DNA of 64,000 nt, from the NCBI RefSeq assembly GCF_001293685.1, contig NZ_BCAG01000003.1, positions 124,001 through 188,000 of the forward strand, written 5' to 3'. This document shows, in pieces, positions 7,948 through 16,453 of this stretch. Origin of the DNA: Desulfatitalea tepidiphila. Its GTDB lineage: Bacteria; Desulfobacterota; Desulfobacteria; Desulfobacterales; Desulfosarcinaceae. The first letter of the stretch is position 1, and each line of letters starts with the position of its first letter. Position numbers and translations under genes: made by a program. Below the pieces are notes generated by a model that made no database searches, was not told the origin of the DNA, and saw only the letters and a program-made list of their open reading frames with translations.

Positions 7948-8451
7948 ATGCCCACAGCAACTAAACACCGGTTTGCGCACGTCTGCATCCTGGTAAAGGA
8001 TATCGATACGGCCATCGAACATTACACCCGCATATTAAAGGCGGTGGCGCCGCAGATGCTCGAAGAGAAAGTAGTCAAGCAGGAAGGGCATATGGGGAAT
8101 GAGCATTATCTGACAGCCTTTTTTCCCGCAGCTGGAGATGCTTGCGATATCCAATTGTTGCAGCCGGTAAATGCCGATTCGGCTATCGCGCGGCGATTGG
8201 CTGAACATGGAGAGGGCGTTCACCACATTGCTTTTACCACGGGCCATCTTGAGGATACCTTTCGAGAACTTAAAGAGCAGAAGGTGCAGCTGCACGGCGA
8301 TAATTTTCTCAAGGACGGCAGCAACTCGAAGTTGCAACTTATCTGGATACATCCGAAATACGCTCACGGCGTGCTGATCGAGGTAATGAACGAGTATCGA
8401 CTGGAGGATGGGTTGATTAAGGAAGTGCAGGGCAGTAACCTGGCTGGTTGA
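7948..8451 (+). CDS. VOC superfamily protein, methylmalonyl-CoA epimerase-like
   Basis: The 167-residue protein has two beta-alpha-beta-beta-beta units of the vicinal oxygen chelate fold. Likely metal ligands are H11 in FAHVCILV, a His in GVHHIAF near residue 93, and the Glu in VLIEVMNE near 146. Overall it looks most like methylmalonyl-CoA epimerase, which interconverts the 2R and 2S forms. However, it sits in an island with no propionate genes next to it, so the substrate is uncertain. GAGAGGA precedes the ATG. It is 21 bases upstream of the receiver-domain gene. Confidence 0.65.
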   Translation: MPTATKHRFAHVCILVKDIDTAIEHYTRILKAVAPQMLEEKVVKQEGHMGNEHYLTAFFPAAGDACDIQLLQPVNADSAIARRLAEHGEGVHHIAFTTGHLEDTFRELKEQKVQLHGDNFLKDGSNSKLQLIWIHPKYAHGVLIEVMNEYRLEDGLIKEVQGSNLAG

Positions 8452-8472
8452 AAGATTGCTAAGGTTGTTGAC

Positions 8473-8847
8473 ATGAACAGGTATCGTATTCTCATAGTCG
8501 ATGACGAGCAGGCCATTCGCGATGCACTTAAAGAATGGTTGGAAATGAACGGATATGAAGTGACCCTCGCTATGGGCGCCGAGGATGTCATTTGGTTATC
8601 AGACTGGCAATGGCAGGGTTTTGAATGTATCGTTACCGGGATCAATCAACCCGGCTTAAATGGTTTGGAGTTTACAAGCCTTGTAAAATCTTGCGATGGT
8701 CCCCCCGTTGTCGTCATGACTGGATACCAACCTGAAGAAGTCAGGCCAATCGCTTGCAAGTTTGGTGCAGCGGCATTTATGAAAAAACCGTTTAATCTTG
8801 ATGATTTTTTGGAAATTATTAATGACTGCTGCCAAAAAAGGCATTAA
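8473..8847 (+). CDS. stand-alone receiver domain lacking the phosphorylated Asp
   Basis: The 124-residue protein is a single receiver domain. The acidic pair is present (D10, D11 in IVDDE), as are the Thr of VVVMTGY and the Lys of FMKKPF. The phosphorylation site, however, reads IVTGINQPGLNG, with Gly56 where Asp is normally found. It therefore should not accept phosphate in the usual way and may work as a phosphate-independent protein-binding domain. Its stop codon overlaps a micro-gene at 8822. There is no kinase beside it. Confidence 0.75.
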   Translation: MNRYRILIVDDEQAIRDALKEWLEMNGYEVTLAMGAEDVIWLSDWQWQGFECIVTGINQPGLNGLEFTSLVKSCDGPPVVVMTGYQPEEVRPIACKFGAAAFMKKPFNLDDFLEIINDCCQKRH

Positions 8848-8944
8848 CACCCTGCGCCCCAAAATCATCGGCATCCTATCCGGTATCCTTGCAGTCGGCG
8901 TCTATACCTGTGAGTTCAAGGGGATGCCACTGTGTCGGTCATGA
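8822..8944 (+). CDS. micro-gene for a 40-residue hydrophobic peptide, copy 2
   Basis: The ATG lies inside the end of the receiver gene in another frame. The peptide has a basic start (MTAAKKGINTLR), the hydrophobic core PKIIGILSGILAVGVY, and a short tail with two cysteines (TCEFKGMPLCRS). Copy 1 (6130-6189) shares the core with mostly silent base changes. The layout of positive start, one membrane span and short tail resembles small membrane peptides of phages. Function is unknown. Confidence 0.4.
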   Translation: MTAAKKGINTLRPKIIGILSGILAVGVYTCEFKGMPLCRS

Positions 8945-9179
8945 ATCATGTTGCCCCTTGGCCTGGGCGTCGGCTACGCCGTTTATTGGGTGGTGAGATG
9001 GGTGATGTCTTAGGTGGGGTAGGGCGATAAAAGCGTTTTTCTGTGTGTGAATCTGTGTGTGAAAAAGTTTCCAAAATTGACCAAAATATGGAAAATTTAA
9101 AAAAATGTAGAAAATGTATATCCAATGGTTTCAATATGTTATTATAAAATCAGGAGGTTAGGAAACTCAGAGGGCCTGT

Positions 9180-9224
9180 CTTCGAATCCGTAGGTCGCCC
9201 GTTCGAATCGGGCCGGGCGTGCCA
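9180..9224 (+). other. 3' half of tRNA-Arg(TCG), probable attachment site
   Basis: The sequence runs from the anticodon loop (CTTCGAA) through the anticodon 3' stem (TCCGT), the variable region, and a T arm (CCCGTTCGAATCGGG), to acceptor bases and CCA. Bases before 9180 do not pair: the anticodon 5' stem should be ACGGA but reads CCTGT, and there is no matching 5' acceptor strand. So only the 3' half exists. Such fragments mark the distal end of an element integrated in a tRNA gene; the intact tRNA should lie at the other end. Confidence 0.75.
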
Positions 9225-9234
9225 TTTTAAATAA

Positions 9235-9280
9235 ATACAAAGGGTTGCAAAGCCAATTTTGCAACCCTTTGTATTTTGTA
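9235..9280 (+). terminator. tRNA terminator hairpin
   Basis: ATACAAAGGGTTGCAAA (9235-9251) pairs perfectly over 17 bases with its complement at 9258-9274 around a 6-base loop, followed by TTTTG. It lies ten bases after the tRNA fragment and was probably the native terminator of the original tRNA gene. Confidence 0.7.
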
Positions 9281-9492
9281 GACACCTCACATGACTTATA
9301 AATATTTTTTCTGCACCTATATTCCAATATATTATATTTAGATTCAATTGGTTAAAGACGCCACTATCTTAATGATCAAGTTGATCTCTTTAGGCAATAA
9401 ATCCCGTCATCACTGTTGTTCCGCTTAACCCTGAATAAAAATTAAGAAAAATGTCAGTTGCCCTGGATTGTTTCCATGGATAAAAATGGGAC

Positions 9493-10176
9493 ATGAAAAA
9501 AATTCTGGTCATAGAGGACGATGTCAAAATCGCCCAATCCCTGAAACAAGGGCTGGAAACCGAAGGCTACGATGTGATGACGGCCTTCACCGGCGAGGAC
9601 GGTTTTTTTCTCATCAGCACGGAAAATTTCGATGTGGTGGTTCTGGATCTGATGCTTCCCGGCCGCAGCGGATTGGAAATCCTGGAAGCGCTCCGTCGCC
9701 GGGACTCCCAAACCCTGGTTTTGATCCTTTCCGCGCGGGATGAATTGAAAGACCGCATCATCGGCCTGGACAGCGGTGCCGACGACTATATGGTCAAGCC
9801 TTTTGCCATAGCCGAATTGTTGGCCCGGATTCGGGTGCTGTTGCGCCGCGGCCGGGCGGACCAGGTGTTTCATCTTCAATTTGCCGACCTGGAGCTGGAT
9901 CTTGTCACCCGTGAGGCATGGAAAGCGGGAGAGCCTGTCGACTTGACATCCAGGGAATTTGATCTGCTGGCTTTTTTGATGCGCCATCAGGGGAGGTTTG
10001 TCACCCGTGACATGATTGCCCGTGACGTTTGGAAAGAGGCGGCAAGGGCCACGCCCTTGGACAATGTTATCGACGTGCACATGGCGCGGCTCCGTAAGAA
10101 GATCGATCAAAACGGCGAAAAGCTGATCCACACCATACGAGGGGTGGGTTTTACGATTCGAGCAGACAAATCATGA
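9493..10176 (+). CDS. OmpR/PhoB-family response regulator
   Basis: The 227-residue protein has a receiver domain (1-118) with acidic residues D9-D10, phospho-acceptor D52 in VVLDLMLPG, Ser in ILSAR and Lys in MVKPF, followed by a winged-helix DNA-binding domain (about 128-224) ending in LIHTIRGVGFTIR. It overlaps the next gene, a histidine kinase, by four bases, so the two form a pair. The downstream genes resemble lipid A or glycan modification enzymes, so the pair may play a PmrAB-like part. It probably controls its own operon. Confidence 0.93.
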   Translation: MKKILVIEDDVKIAQSLKQGLETEGYDVMTAFTGEDGFFLISTENFDVVVLDLMLPGRSGLEILEALRRRDSQTLVLILSARDELKDRIIGLDSGADDYMVKPFAIAELLARIRVLLRRGRADQVFHLQFADLELDLVTREAWKAGEPVDLTSREFDLLAFLMRHQGRFVTRDMIARDVWKEAARATPLDNVIDVHMARLRKKIDQNGEKLIHTIRGVGFTIRADKS

Positions 10177-11591
10177 GTCGTCGCATCATCAAAAGCATCC
10201 GGGCGCGCATCACCCTTTGGCAGTTATGTATACTGGCAGCGGTCCTGATATTGTACATGCTGATCAACCTGGCTTTTTTATGGCATGAGGAGCTTTCCGA
10301 ATTGAAGGTGAGCCTGATGGACGACCTTCAACTGGTGGAGGGTTTCCTTGTTGTAAAGAACGAAAAAGGCATTGTTTGGGATGGGCCTCAGGGATTTCTG
10401 TTTCATGACGGCAACCAGCTCTGGATGGAATTGCGTCATATGGACAGGGGCTTGATTTACACCAATTTGCCCGACGAGAGCATCCATTCGATACTTCCTT
10501 CGCCAACACGAAAATCCCATGACCACGTCTTTCGTTCTTTCCGTTTGAACGATGGTGAGTCGCTTCTGGTGCTCCAATCGATGCATCAGGTACAAGGACA
10601 GTGGGTGGAGATCATCCTGGGGCGTTCCCGCGATCGAATGGCCACGGTCTTGAGCGAATTGTTAATGATCCAAATCCTGAGCTTTCCGATTGTCCTCATA
10701 TTTGCTTGGATCGGGAGCTTTTTCTTCGCAGGCCGGATTCTGTCTCCGTTAAAAGCCATTATCGCCCAGACCAAGACCATCTCGGCGGAAATGCTCCACA
10801 AAAGACTTCCGGTGGAAAACCCGGAGGATGAGTTGGGGCAGCTCTCGATGACCTTTAACGAACTTCTCGGGAAACTCGATCGCTCTTTTAAACAGACGCG
10901 CCAATTTACGGCCGACGCTTCCCATGAATTGCGAACCCCTCTTGCCGCAATTCGTTCTGTAGGGGAAATGGCGTTACGCAATCCAAGGGACGTGAGGGCC
11001 TGCCAGGAGACCATTGGCAGCATGCTGGAAGAAGTGGACAAGTTGAATCGCCTTTTAAATGACCTTTTGTCCTTGGCGCGCTCCGACAGCGGCATGGTCG
11101 AGCCAACGTTCGAGATCATGGATCTCGGCGCTGTCGTCCAGGACGAAGTGGCCCTGATCAAGGTGCTCGCCGAAGAAAAACGGCAACACCTGCTGATGGA
11201 GATCGAGCAGCCGTGCCAAGTGAGGCTCGACCGGAGCATATTTCGGCAGGCCGTAAGCAACCTCTTGCACAATGCCATCAAATATACCCCCGAAGGCAAA
11301 GAGATTCACATCACTGTGGAAAAGACCGACGAGGGATGCGTATTGGACATCACCGACACGGGGCCGGGAATCGATCCAGGGCATGCAGCGCTCGTTTTTG
11401 ATCGATTTTACCGTGTGGACAAGGTGCGTTCGCGTCATACGGGCGGGTTCGGCCTGGGGCTCGCCATCGCCAAGTGGGCAGTGGAAATTCATGGCGGCCG
11501 AATCGAACTTCGCAGCACACCTGGCAATGGATGCTCATTTCGCGTGTGCCTGCCTCGGGCGAAACAGCCCCAAACGGCACCCAAAGCATAG
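10173..11591 (+). CDS. sensor histidine kinase
   Basis: The 472-residue protein has a first membrane span (about 13-35), a periplasmic region (about 36-160), a second span (about 165-190), a HAMP linker (about 190-240), and a HisKA domain with H251 in ASHELRTPL. The ATPase domain has an N box (NLLHNAIKYTPEG), a G1 box (DTGPGI) and GGFGLGLAIAKW. It should phosphorylate the regulator encoded just upstream. The periplasmic domain belongs to no family I recognise and presumably senses an envelope signal. Its stop is followed after 20 bases by the GtrA gene. Confidence 0.93.
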   Translation: MSRRIIKSIRARITLWQLCILAAVLILYMLINLAFLWHEELSELKVSLMDDLQLVEGFLVVKNEKGIVWDGPQGFLFHDGNQLWMELRHMDRGLIYTNLPDESIHSILPSPTRKSHDHVFRSFRLNDGESLLVLQSMHQVQGQWVEIILGRSRDRMATVLSELLMIQILSFPIVLIFAWIGSFFFAGRILSPLKAIIAQTKTISAEMLHKRLPVENPEDELGQLSMTFNELLGKLDRSFKQTRQFTADASHELRTPLAAIRSVGEMALRNPRDVRACQETIGSMLEEVDKLNRLLNDLLSLARSDSGMVEPTFEIMDLGAVVQDEVALIKVLAEEKRQHLLMEIEQPCQVRLDRSIFRQAVSNLLHNAIKYTPEGKEIHITVEKTDEGCVLDITDTGPGIDPGHAALVFDRFYRVDKVRSRHTGGFGLGLAIAKWAVEIHGGRIELRSTPGNGCSFRVCLPRAKQPQTAPKA

Positions 11592-11611
11592 GTGCCGGGA
11601 CATTCTCGGAC

Positions 11612-11995
11612 ATGAAAACTTCCGCACGGATAGCGGTTCAACTGTTCAAATACCTGGGCGCCAGCATTGCCGGTACACTGGTCCATTACAGTCTTCTGAT
11701 CATTCTGATTCGATCGCTTTCGCTAAAACCCCTGTGGGCTTCGACCTCCGGCGCGATTGCAGGCGCCATGGTAATCTATGTGCTCAATTATTTCGTAACG
11801 TTTCAGAGCACCAGAGGGCACATCAGCGCTTCATCCAGATTCTTTTTCATTGCGGCGATCTGCACCGCTGTAAATGGATGGGTACTCAATTTTGCCATGA
11901 CCCAGATGAACTTGCCTCTGGCGCCGGCCCAGGTGTTCGCCACGGGAGCGCAGTTTTCAGTCGGTTTTGCCGTCCACCGTGGGTGGACTTTTTAA
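11612..11995 (+). CDS. GtrA-family membrane protein
   Basis: The 127-residue protein has four predicted membrane spans and the GtrA family start (QLFKYLGASIAGTLVHYSLL). GtrA-like proteins are thought to move or present undecaprenyl-linked sugars across the inner membrane. The start at 11612 was chosen because homology begins there, though the frame is open upstream. The neighbouring ArnC-like and ArnT-like genes agree: one charges a lipid carrier, GtrA flips it, and the other transfers the sugar outside. Confidence 0.85.
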   Translation: MKTSARIAVQLFKYLGASIAGTLVHYSLLIILIRSLSLKPLWASTSGAIAGAMVIYVLNYFVTFQSTRGHISASSRFFFIAAICTAVNGWVLNFAMTQMNLPLAPAQVFATGAQFSVGFAVHRGWTF

Positions 11996-12009
11996 GGGAG
12001 GTTAGGACC

Positions 12010-13023
12010 ATGAGAGGCCAGAACAGTCTCGTTAGGACGCTTCAAACTGCCGTGCTTTCGATCATCGTTCCAATTTTCAATGAAGAGGAGGTACTGTACG
12101 AATTTTACCGGCGGCTTTCCCGTGCGTTGACCTCCGCACATCTGGACGATGTCGAAATCTTGTTCATCAACGACGGGAGCACGGATAAGACCCTTGGCTT
12201 GTTGCTGGCGCTCGCCCAGACCGATGCGCGCGTTCAAGTGCTTGATCTGAGCCGCAATTTCGGCAAGGAAGCGGCCATGACGGCAGGCCTTGAGCATGCT
12301 GCGGGGGATGCGGCGATTATCATTGACGCGGATCTGCAGGACCCGCCGGAGCTGATCCCCCAGATGGTCGCTGCGTGGCGCAATGGCTCGGATGTGGTTT
12401 ACATGCATCGGCTGAGCAGGGAAAAGGAAACTTGGCTTAAAAAAACGACGGCGGCCGCTTTTTATGCGCTGATGGGGCGTATCGGACGATTCCGGGTGCC
12501 GGAGAATGTAGGCGATTTCAGGCTCCTGAGTCGCCGGGCGATCGACGCCTTGAATCGGATGCCGGAACGCACCAGGTTCATGAAAGGGCTGTTCGCCTGG
12601 ATCGGCTTCCCTGCAAAACAGATCTCCTATCATCGTGCCACCCGTCATGCCGGCACAACGAAATGGAATTACTGGCATCTTTGGAACTTCGCGATCGAGG
12701 GAATCACCTCGTTTACCGTGACACCGCTCAAAATAGCCAGTTACGTCGGGGTGCTGACATCATTGGCAGCGCTTCTTTACGGCGGGTTCGTTTTCACCAA
12801 AACCCTAATTTCAGGCGATCCGGTCCCCGGCTATCCGAGCCTGATGGTGGTCATCGTTTTCCTGGGCGGTCTGCAGCTGCTGGCACTCGGCATCATGGGG
12901 GAATACCTGGGAAGGATGTTCATCGAGACCAAACAGCGCCCCCTATATCTGGTGAATCGCCATTATAAGGACATGGCCCAGCAGCGCAAGCTGGCCCTGG
13001 TCCAGGACGAGGGTGCCCGGTGA
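12010..13023 (+). CDS. GT2 glycosyltransferase, ArnC/dolichol-phosphate-sugar synthase-like
   Basis: The 337-residue protein has a GT-A domain: LSIIVPIFNEEE (about 17-28), INDGSTDKT, and the metal-binding DADLQDPPELI motif. Two C-terminal membrane spans lie at about 240-265 and 278-300. Such enzymes transfer a sugar from a nucleotide donor to undecaprenyl phosphate on the cytoplasmic face. The ATG at 12010 starts close to the domain; the frame is open much further upstream, but that part lies inside other genes. GGGAGG lies just upstream. The stop overlaps the next gene start. Confidence 0.88.
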   Translation: MRGQNSLVRTLQTAVLSIIVPIFNEEEVLYEFYRRLSRALTSAHLDDVEILFINDGSTDKTLGLLLALAQTDARVQVLDLSRNFGKEAAMTAGLEHAAGDAAIIIDADLQDPPELIPQMVAAWRNGSDVVYMHRLSREKETWLKKTTAAAFYALMGRIGRFRVPENVGDFRLLSRRAIDALNRMPERTRFMKGLFAWIGFPAKQISYHRATRHAGTTKWNYWHLWNFAIEGITSFTVTPLKIASYVGVLTSLAALLYGGFVFTKTLISGDPVPGYPSLMVVIVFLGGLQLLALGIMGEYLGRMFIETKQRPLYLVNRHYKDMAQQRKLALVQDEGAR

Positions 13024-14549
13024 CAATGATCCGCGAGAATGCTGGAAAGCCCTTCCGCCGATGGCTCTGGACCCTGCTGATTTCCTTCGGCCTGTTGCGG
13101 CTGGCCACGCTGGGAGCATACCCCCTGGCCGATACCACCGAGGCCCGCTATGGCAATATCGCCAGGCTGATGCTGGAAACCGGTGACTGGGTAACCCCCC
13201 AATACAGCCATGGGGTTCCCTTCTGGGGAAAACCGCCCCTGTCGACCTGGCTGGCAGCCGGATCCATGAAGCTTTTTGGCATGAATGAATTCGCCGTCCG
13301 CTTGCCATCCTTCTTGCTGGCCCTGGCGGCCATGATCCTTGTCTGGCATATGGCGGAACAGCAGCGAAGCCGCGATCACGCTATGGCTGCGGCGCTTATT
13401 CTGGCGACCTCTGCACTCTTTTTCGTCAGTAGCGGTGCGGTCATGACTGACCCGGCCCTGTCGGCCGGGACCACCCTCTGCATGACGGCATTCTGGCAGG
13501 CCCTCAACACGCCTGGGCGCGCCGGACGACTCTGGGGATATGCCTTTTTCATAGGAGTAGCCGTCGGCCTGCTGGCCAAAGGACCTGTGGCCGTTGTTCT
13601 GACAGCCCTGCCGATCGGGCTGTGGACGCTGCTTCAACGCCGCTGGTGGGACGTATGGCAGCGCCTTCCCTGGCTGGGCGGCCTGACGCTGACGGTTTGT
13701 TTGAGCGTTCCATGGTACGCGTTGGCCGAACACAAGACGCCTGGATTTTTGGACTATTTTCTGATCGGCGAGCATTGGAAACGGTTTACCGTCCCCGGCT
13801 GGAAGGGCGACCTTTACGGCAACGCCCATGTACGCCCCAAGGGAACGATATGGCTATATGGATTGGCCTGCTCATTGCCATGGTCGTCCGCTCTGCTCGT
13901 CTACCTGCCGAAAAGAGAGTTTCGAAGCGGCCTTTTAAAGCGCCTTAGCATTGGGGATGGATGGATTCTCTACCTGACCCTTTGGGCAACAGCGCCCATG
14001 CTGTTTTTCACCTTGGCCGGAAACATCCTCTGGACCTATGTGCTCCCGGGTCTGCCGGCGCTCGCACTATTGACGGCCGAGGTGATGATCGCCGGCTCCG
14101 GGTTGTCCGGAAAGCCAATGGCTGCGTTTAAAGCGCTCAGTTGGGGGGCGTCGCTTTTCTTGCTGATATTCGCGGTCGCTCTGGGCTGGATCGCGATGGG
14201 CAACGGTCCTGCGGAACGGAGCCAGATGCGGCTGATCGCTGCCTATCACGGCACTCGCGGTCCCGATCAAGAGAAGGGCCATCTGATTTATCTGTTTAAA
14301 CGTCCATTTTCCGCAGAGTTTTACTCAAAGGGGAAAGCCCTTCTGGCGCGCAATTTCAAAGAGGCAGAAAAGTTATTGGACGATAAAACCATAGATTACC
14401 TCGCCGTGCAAAGTAAAAATTTGGATCGCCTGCCTGAAGTTCTGACGCGCCGATTCAACACCGTCTACAAGACTGAAGAATATTATCTGCTCATGGAAAA
14501 GGTTGCTTCGGCACGCGCTGAGATCGATCTGAAAAACGATGGCGGATAA
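13020..14549 (+). CDS. GT39-type membrane glycosyltransferase, ArnT-like
   Basis: The 509-residue protein has the conserved GT39/ArnT start: a first membrane span, the acidic DTTEARYGNIARLML motif after it, and then a TPQYSHGVPFWGKPPLSTW segment. About ten further membrane spans follow and a soluble tail lies at about 415-509. The first-loop Asp is the family's catalytic candidate. It should move a sugar from an undecaprenyl carrier to a periplasmic target such as lipid A. The start is GTG 13020, overlapping the GT2 stop; ATG 13026 is also possible. Confidence 0.88.
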   Translation: MTMIRENAGKPFRRWLWTLLISFGLLRLATLGAYPLADTTEARYGNIARLMLETGDWVTPQYSHGVPFWGKPPLSTWLAAGSMKLFGMNEFAVRLPSFLLALAAMILVWHMAEQQRSRDHAMAAALILATSALFFVSSGAVMTDPALSAGTTLCMTAFWQALNTPGRAGRLWGYAFFIGVAVGLLAKGPVAVVLTALPIGLWTLLQRRWWDVWQRLPWLGGLTLTVCLSVPWYALAEHKTPGFLDYFLIGEHWKRFTVPGWKGDLYGNAHVRPKGTIWLYGLACSLPWSSALLVYLPKREFRSGLLKRLSIGDGWILYLTLWATAPMLFFTLAGNILWTYVLPGLPALALLTAEVMIAGSGLSGKPMAAFKALSWGASLFLLIFAVALGWIAMGNGPAERSQMRLIAAYHGTRGPDQEKGHLIYLFKRPFSAEFYSKGKALLARNFKEAEKLLDDKTIDYLAVQSKNLDRLPEVLTRRFNTVYKTEEYYLLMEKVASARAEIDLKNDGG

Positions 14550-14551
14550 CG

Positions 14552-16453
14552 ATGACTTTTTCCCAACGAAATATCTTACTGAACCATTTCTTTTTTTTGT
14601 CCTACCTGGCGCTGCTGCTGGTAGCGGCCCCTGACTTGAAGCATACGCTTTTTTTCACAGGCCTGCCGGTGGCAACTTATGTAATTGCCGTCTATCTGAG
14701 CTATGGATTCATCTACTTGCTTCCCTCTCTGGTGATCACCAAGGTCGCTCACCGTATCCTCAATTGGCGTCAGCACGGACACGACCTGTCACCCGGTGCG
14801 GCAGGGGTTCTGTATGCGATCGCCATCGCACTGACAGCGGGCAGCCTGATTTTCCTGTTTATCGATGCCAGCATCTTCAAGATTTTCGGATTTCATATCA
14901 ACGGCTTTGTCTGGAATCTGGTCACAACCCCCGGCGGCATCGAATCCATGGGCAGCGATCGTGTCACCGTGCTTCTATTTGTATCGGCCATACTCGGATT
15001 GATCCTCACGCAAATGCTCCTGCTATGGGGCGTGTATTACATCTCAACCCAAAGGCGTTTTGGCTGGATTCTCCAGCCGCGCAAACGATATCGATACCTC
15101 CTGCTTCTCTTTTTCCTGTTTGCGGCCGGAGAGCGGGTGATATACGGTGTCAGCAACCTGCAAGGTTACAGTCCGGTATTGATTTCGTCCCAAGCTTTTC
15201 CCGGATACATTCCCTTTACTTTCGGGAGCCTGGCTCGAAAATTTGGCGCCAAATCTCATTCCGGAAATGAAGTAAATCTCAAACTCGGTAAGGGCGCACT
15301 GAATTATCCCATATCGCACCTGGAAATCCAACCGCCCGAACGGCCAATGAATATCGTTTGGCTGGTCGCCGAATCCTGGCGTTGGGACATGCTCGACCCC
15401 GAAATCACCCCCGCAACCTGGCGATTCGCCCAGCGGTCCCACCTGTTTCGCAAGCATTACAGCGGCGGCAACTCCACCAGGATGGGCATGTTTTCCATGT
15501 TTTACGGACTTTACGGGCCCTACTGGTTTGATTTCCTGAATGCCCGACGCGGGCCGGTTCTCATGGATGTGCTACGGCAGCAGAATTATCAGATGAGCAT
15601 GTACACAAGTGCCAAATTTACTTATCCGGAATTCGACAAAACTATTTTTGCATCCATTGAACGCGATCTCCTGCATGAAAACGATGAAGGCCCGGGCTGG
15701 CAAAGAGACCGAAATAACGTGTCCGATCTTCTGAACTTTATCCGGCAGCGCGACCAAACGCGCCCCTTCATGACCTTTATGTTTTTCGAGTCGCCCCACG
15801 CCAGGTATTATTTTCCGGAGGACAGCATTCTGCGGGAAGATTATCTCAAGGATTTCAATTACGTCACCATGGATCTCGATCAAGATGTTCAGTCGATCAA
15901 AAATCGTTATATCAACTCGTGCCACCATCTCGACAGCCAGTTTGCCAGGATATTAGGGTTTCTGGAAAAGGAAGATCTTTTACAGAAGACGATTGTCATT
16001 ATCACCGGCGACCATGGCGAAGAATTCATGGAAAAGGGCAGGTGGGGGCACGGGTCGTCCTTTGTCGAAGAACAAATCAGAGTTCCCCTAATCCTTTGGA
16101 TCCCAGGAACCGGCCAAGACCAGACGGATCAGATGACCAGTCATCTGGATATTGCCCCCACAATATTGGCCCGCCTGGGCGTTAATAATCCTCCGGCGGA
16201 CTATTCGCTCGGCCACGATCTATTGAGTGGACAGCCGCGGATATTCACTGTTGTGAGTGATTGGTCGCGCATTTGTTACGTGGACTCCCGTTATAAGAAA
16301 TCGATTCCACTGAAGGCGGCAGGTGCCTTCAAGAACGAACTGAGTACTCAAAACGATGCTGCCGTTCAAAATGATGGCCCCTTTATAAAAACACACCAAA
16401 AAGAGCTGATTGAGTTGATGCACGCGCTGAAAAGGTTCAAGCGGCCGGTGTAA
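14552..16453 (+). CDS. membrane sulfatase-family protein
   Basis: The 633-residue protein has about five N-terminal membrane spans (1-220) and a periplasmic alkaline-phosphatase-fold domain (about 265-600). The domain has IVWLVAESWRWDML with an expected metal-binding Glu, SGGNSTRMGMFS with a possible nucleophile Ser/Thr, and the metal motif TGDHGEEFMEKGRWGHG. Relatives include sulfatases, lipoteichoic acid synthases, phosphoethanolamine transferases and YejM-like proteins. The location suggests phospho-group transfer to, or control of, lipid A. The gene starts two bases after the ArnT-like stop. Confidence 0.85.
   Translation: MTFSQRNILLNHFFFLSYLALLLVAAPDLKHTLFFTGLPVATYVIAVYLSYGFIYLLPSLVITKVAHRILNWRQHGHDLSPGAAGVLYAIAIALTAGSLIFLFIDASIFKIFGFHINGFVWNLVTTPGGIESMGSDRVTVLLFVSAILGLILTQMLLLWGVYYISTQRRFGWILQPRKRYRYLLLLFFLFAAGERVIYGVSNLQGYSPVLISSQAFPGYIPFTFGSLARKFGAKSHSGNEVNLKLGKGALNYPISHLEIQPPERPMNIVWLVAESWRWDMLDPEITPATWRFAQRSHLFRKHYSGGNSTRMGMFSMFYGLYGPYWFDFLNARRGPVLMDVLRQQNYQMSMYTSAKFTYPEFDKTIFASIERDLLHENDEGPGWQRDRNNVSDLLNFIRQRDQTRPFMTFMFFESPHARYYFPEDSILREDYLKDFNYVTMDLDQDVQSIKNRYINSCHHLDSQFARILGFLEKEDLLQKTIVIITGDHGEEFMEKGRWGHGSSFVEEQIRVPLILWIPGTGQDQTDQMTSHLDIAPTILARLGVNNPPADYSLGHDLLSGQPRIFTVVSDWSRICYVDSRYKKSIPLKAAGAFKNELSTQNDAAVQNDGPFIKTHQKELIELMHALKRFKRPV

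Larger units (their letters stand above)
1..9224. mobile_element. right part of a probable integrated genomic island
   Basis: The stretch ends at a tRNA-Arg 3' fragment (9180-9224), the normal trace of site-specific integration into a tRNA gene. Its content fits accessory DNA: DUF932 and YqaJ-type phage or plasmid proteins, several uncharacterised families, degenerate genes, and duplicated short sequences. Base composition is uneven, with an AT-rich block at 1577-3675. Genes right of 9224 look like ordinary chromosomal operons. The left boundary and any integrase lie outside the window, so the island's extent is inferred. Confidence 0.5.
8945..9492. other. island boundary region
   Basis: There is no supported gene here. 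The region holds an AT-rich stretch (9040-9150), the tRNA fragment at 9180-9224, its terminator at 9235-9280, and about 200 bases before the next operon. The bases CTTAA and TTAAG occur near 9422-9450 upstream of the response regulator and might be half-sites, but the spacing matches no known box. Confidence 0.4.

Noticed and set aside
9142-9347. Minus-strand frames with a tRNA-like translation (ARPARFERATY type)
   Set aside because: They are translations of the complement of the tRNA fragment, a well-known false gene pattern.
11272-12009. Long upstream extension of the GT2 glycosyltransferase frame
   Set aside because: It runs through the kinase and GtrA genes in another frame; the family starts at 12010, which has its own ribosome site.
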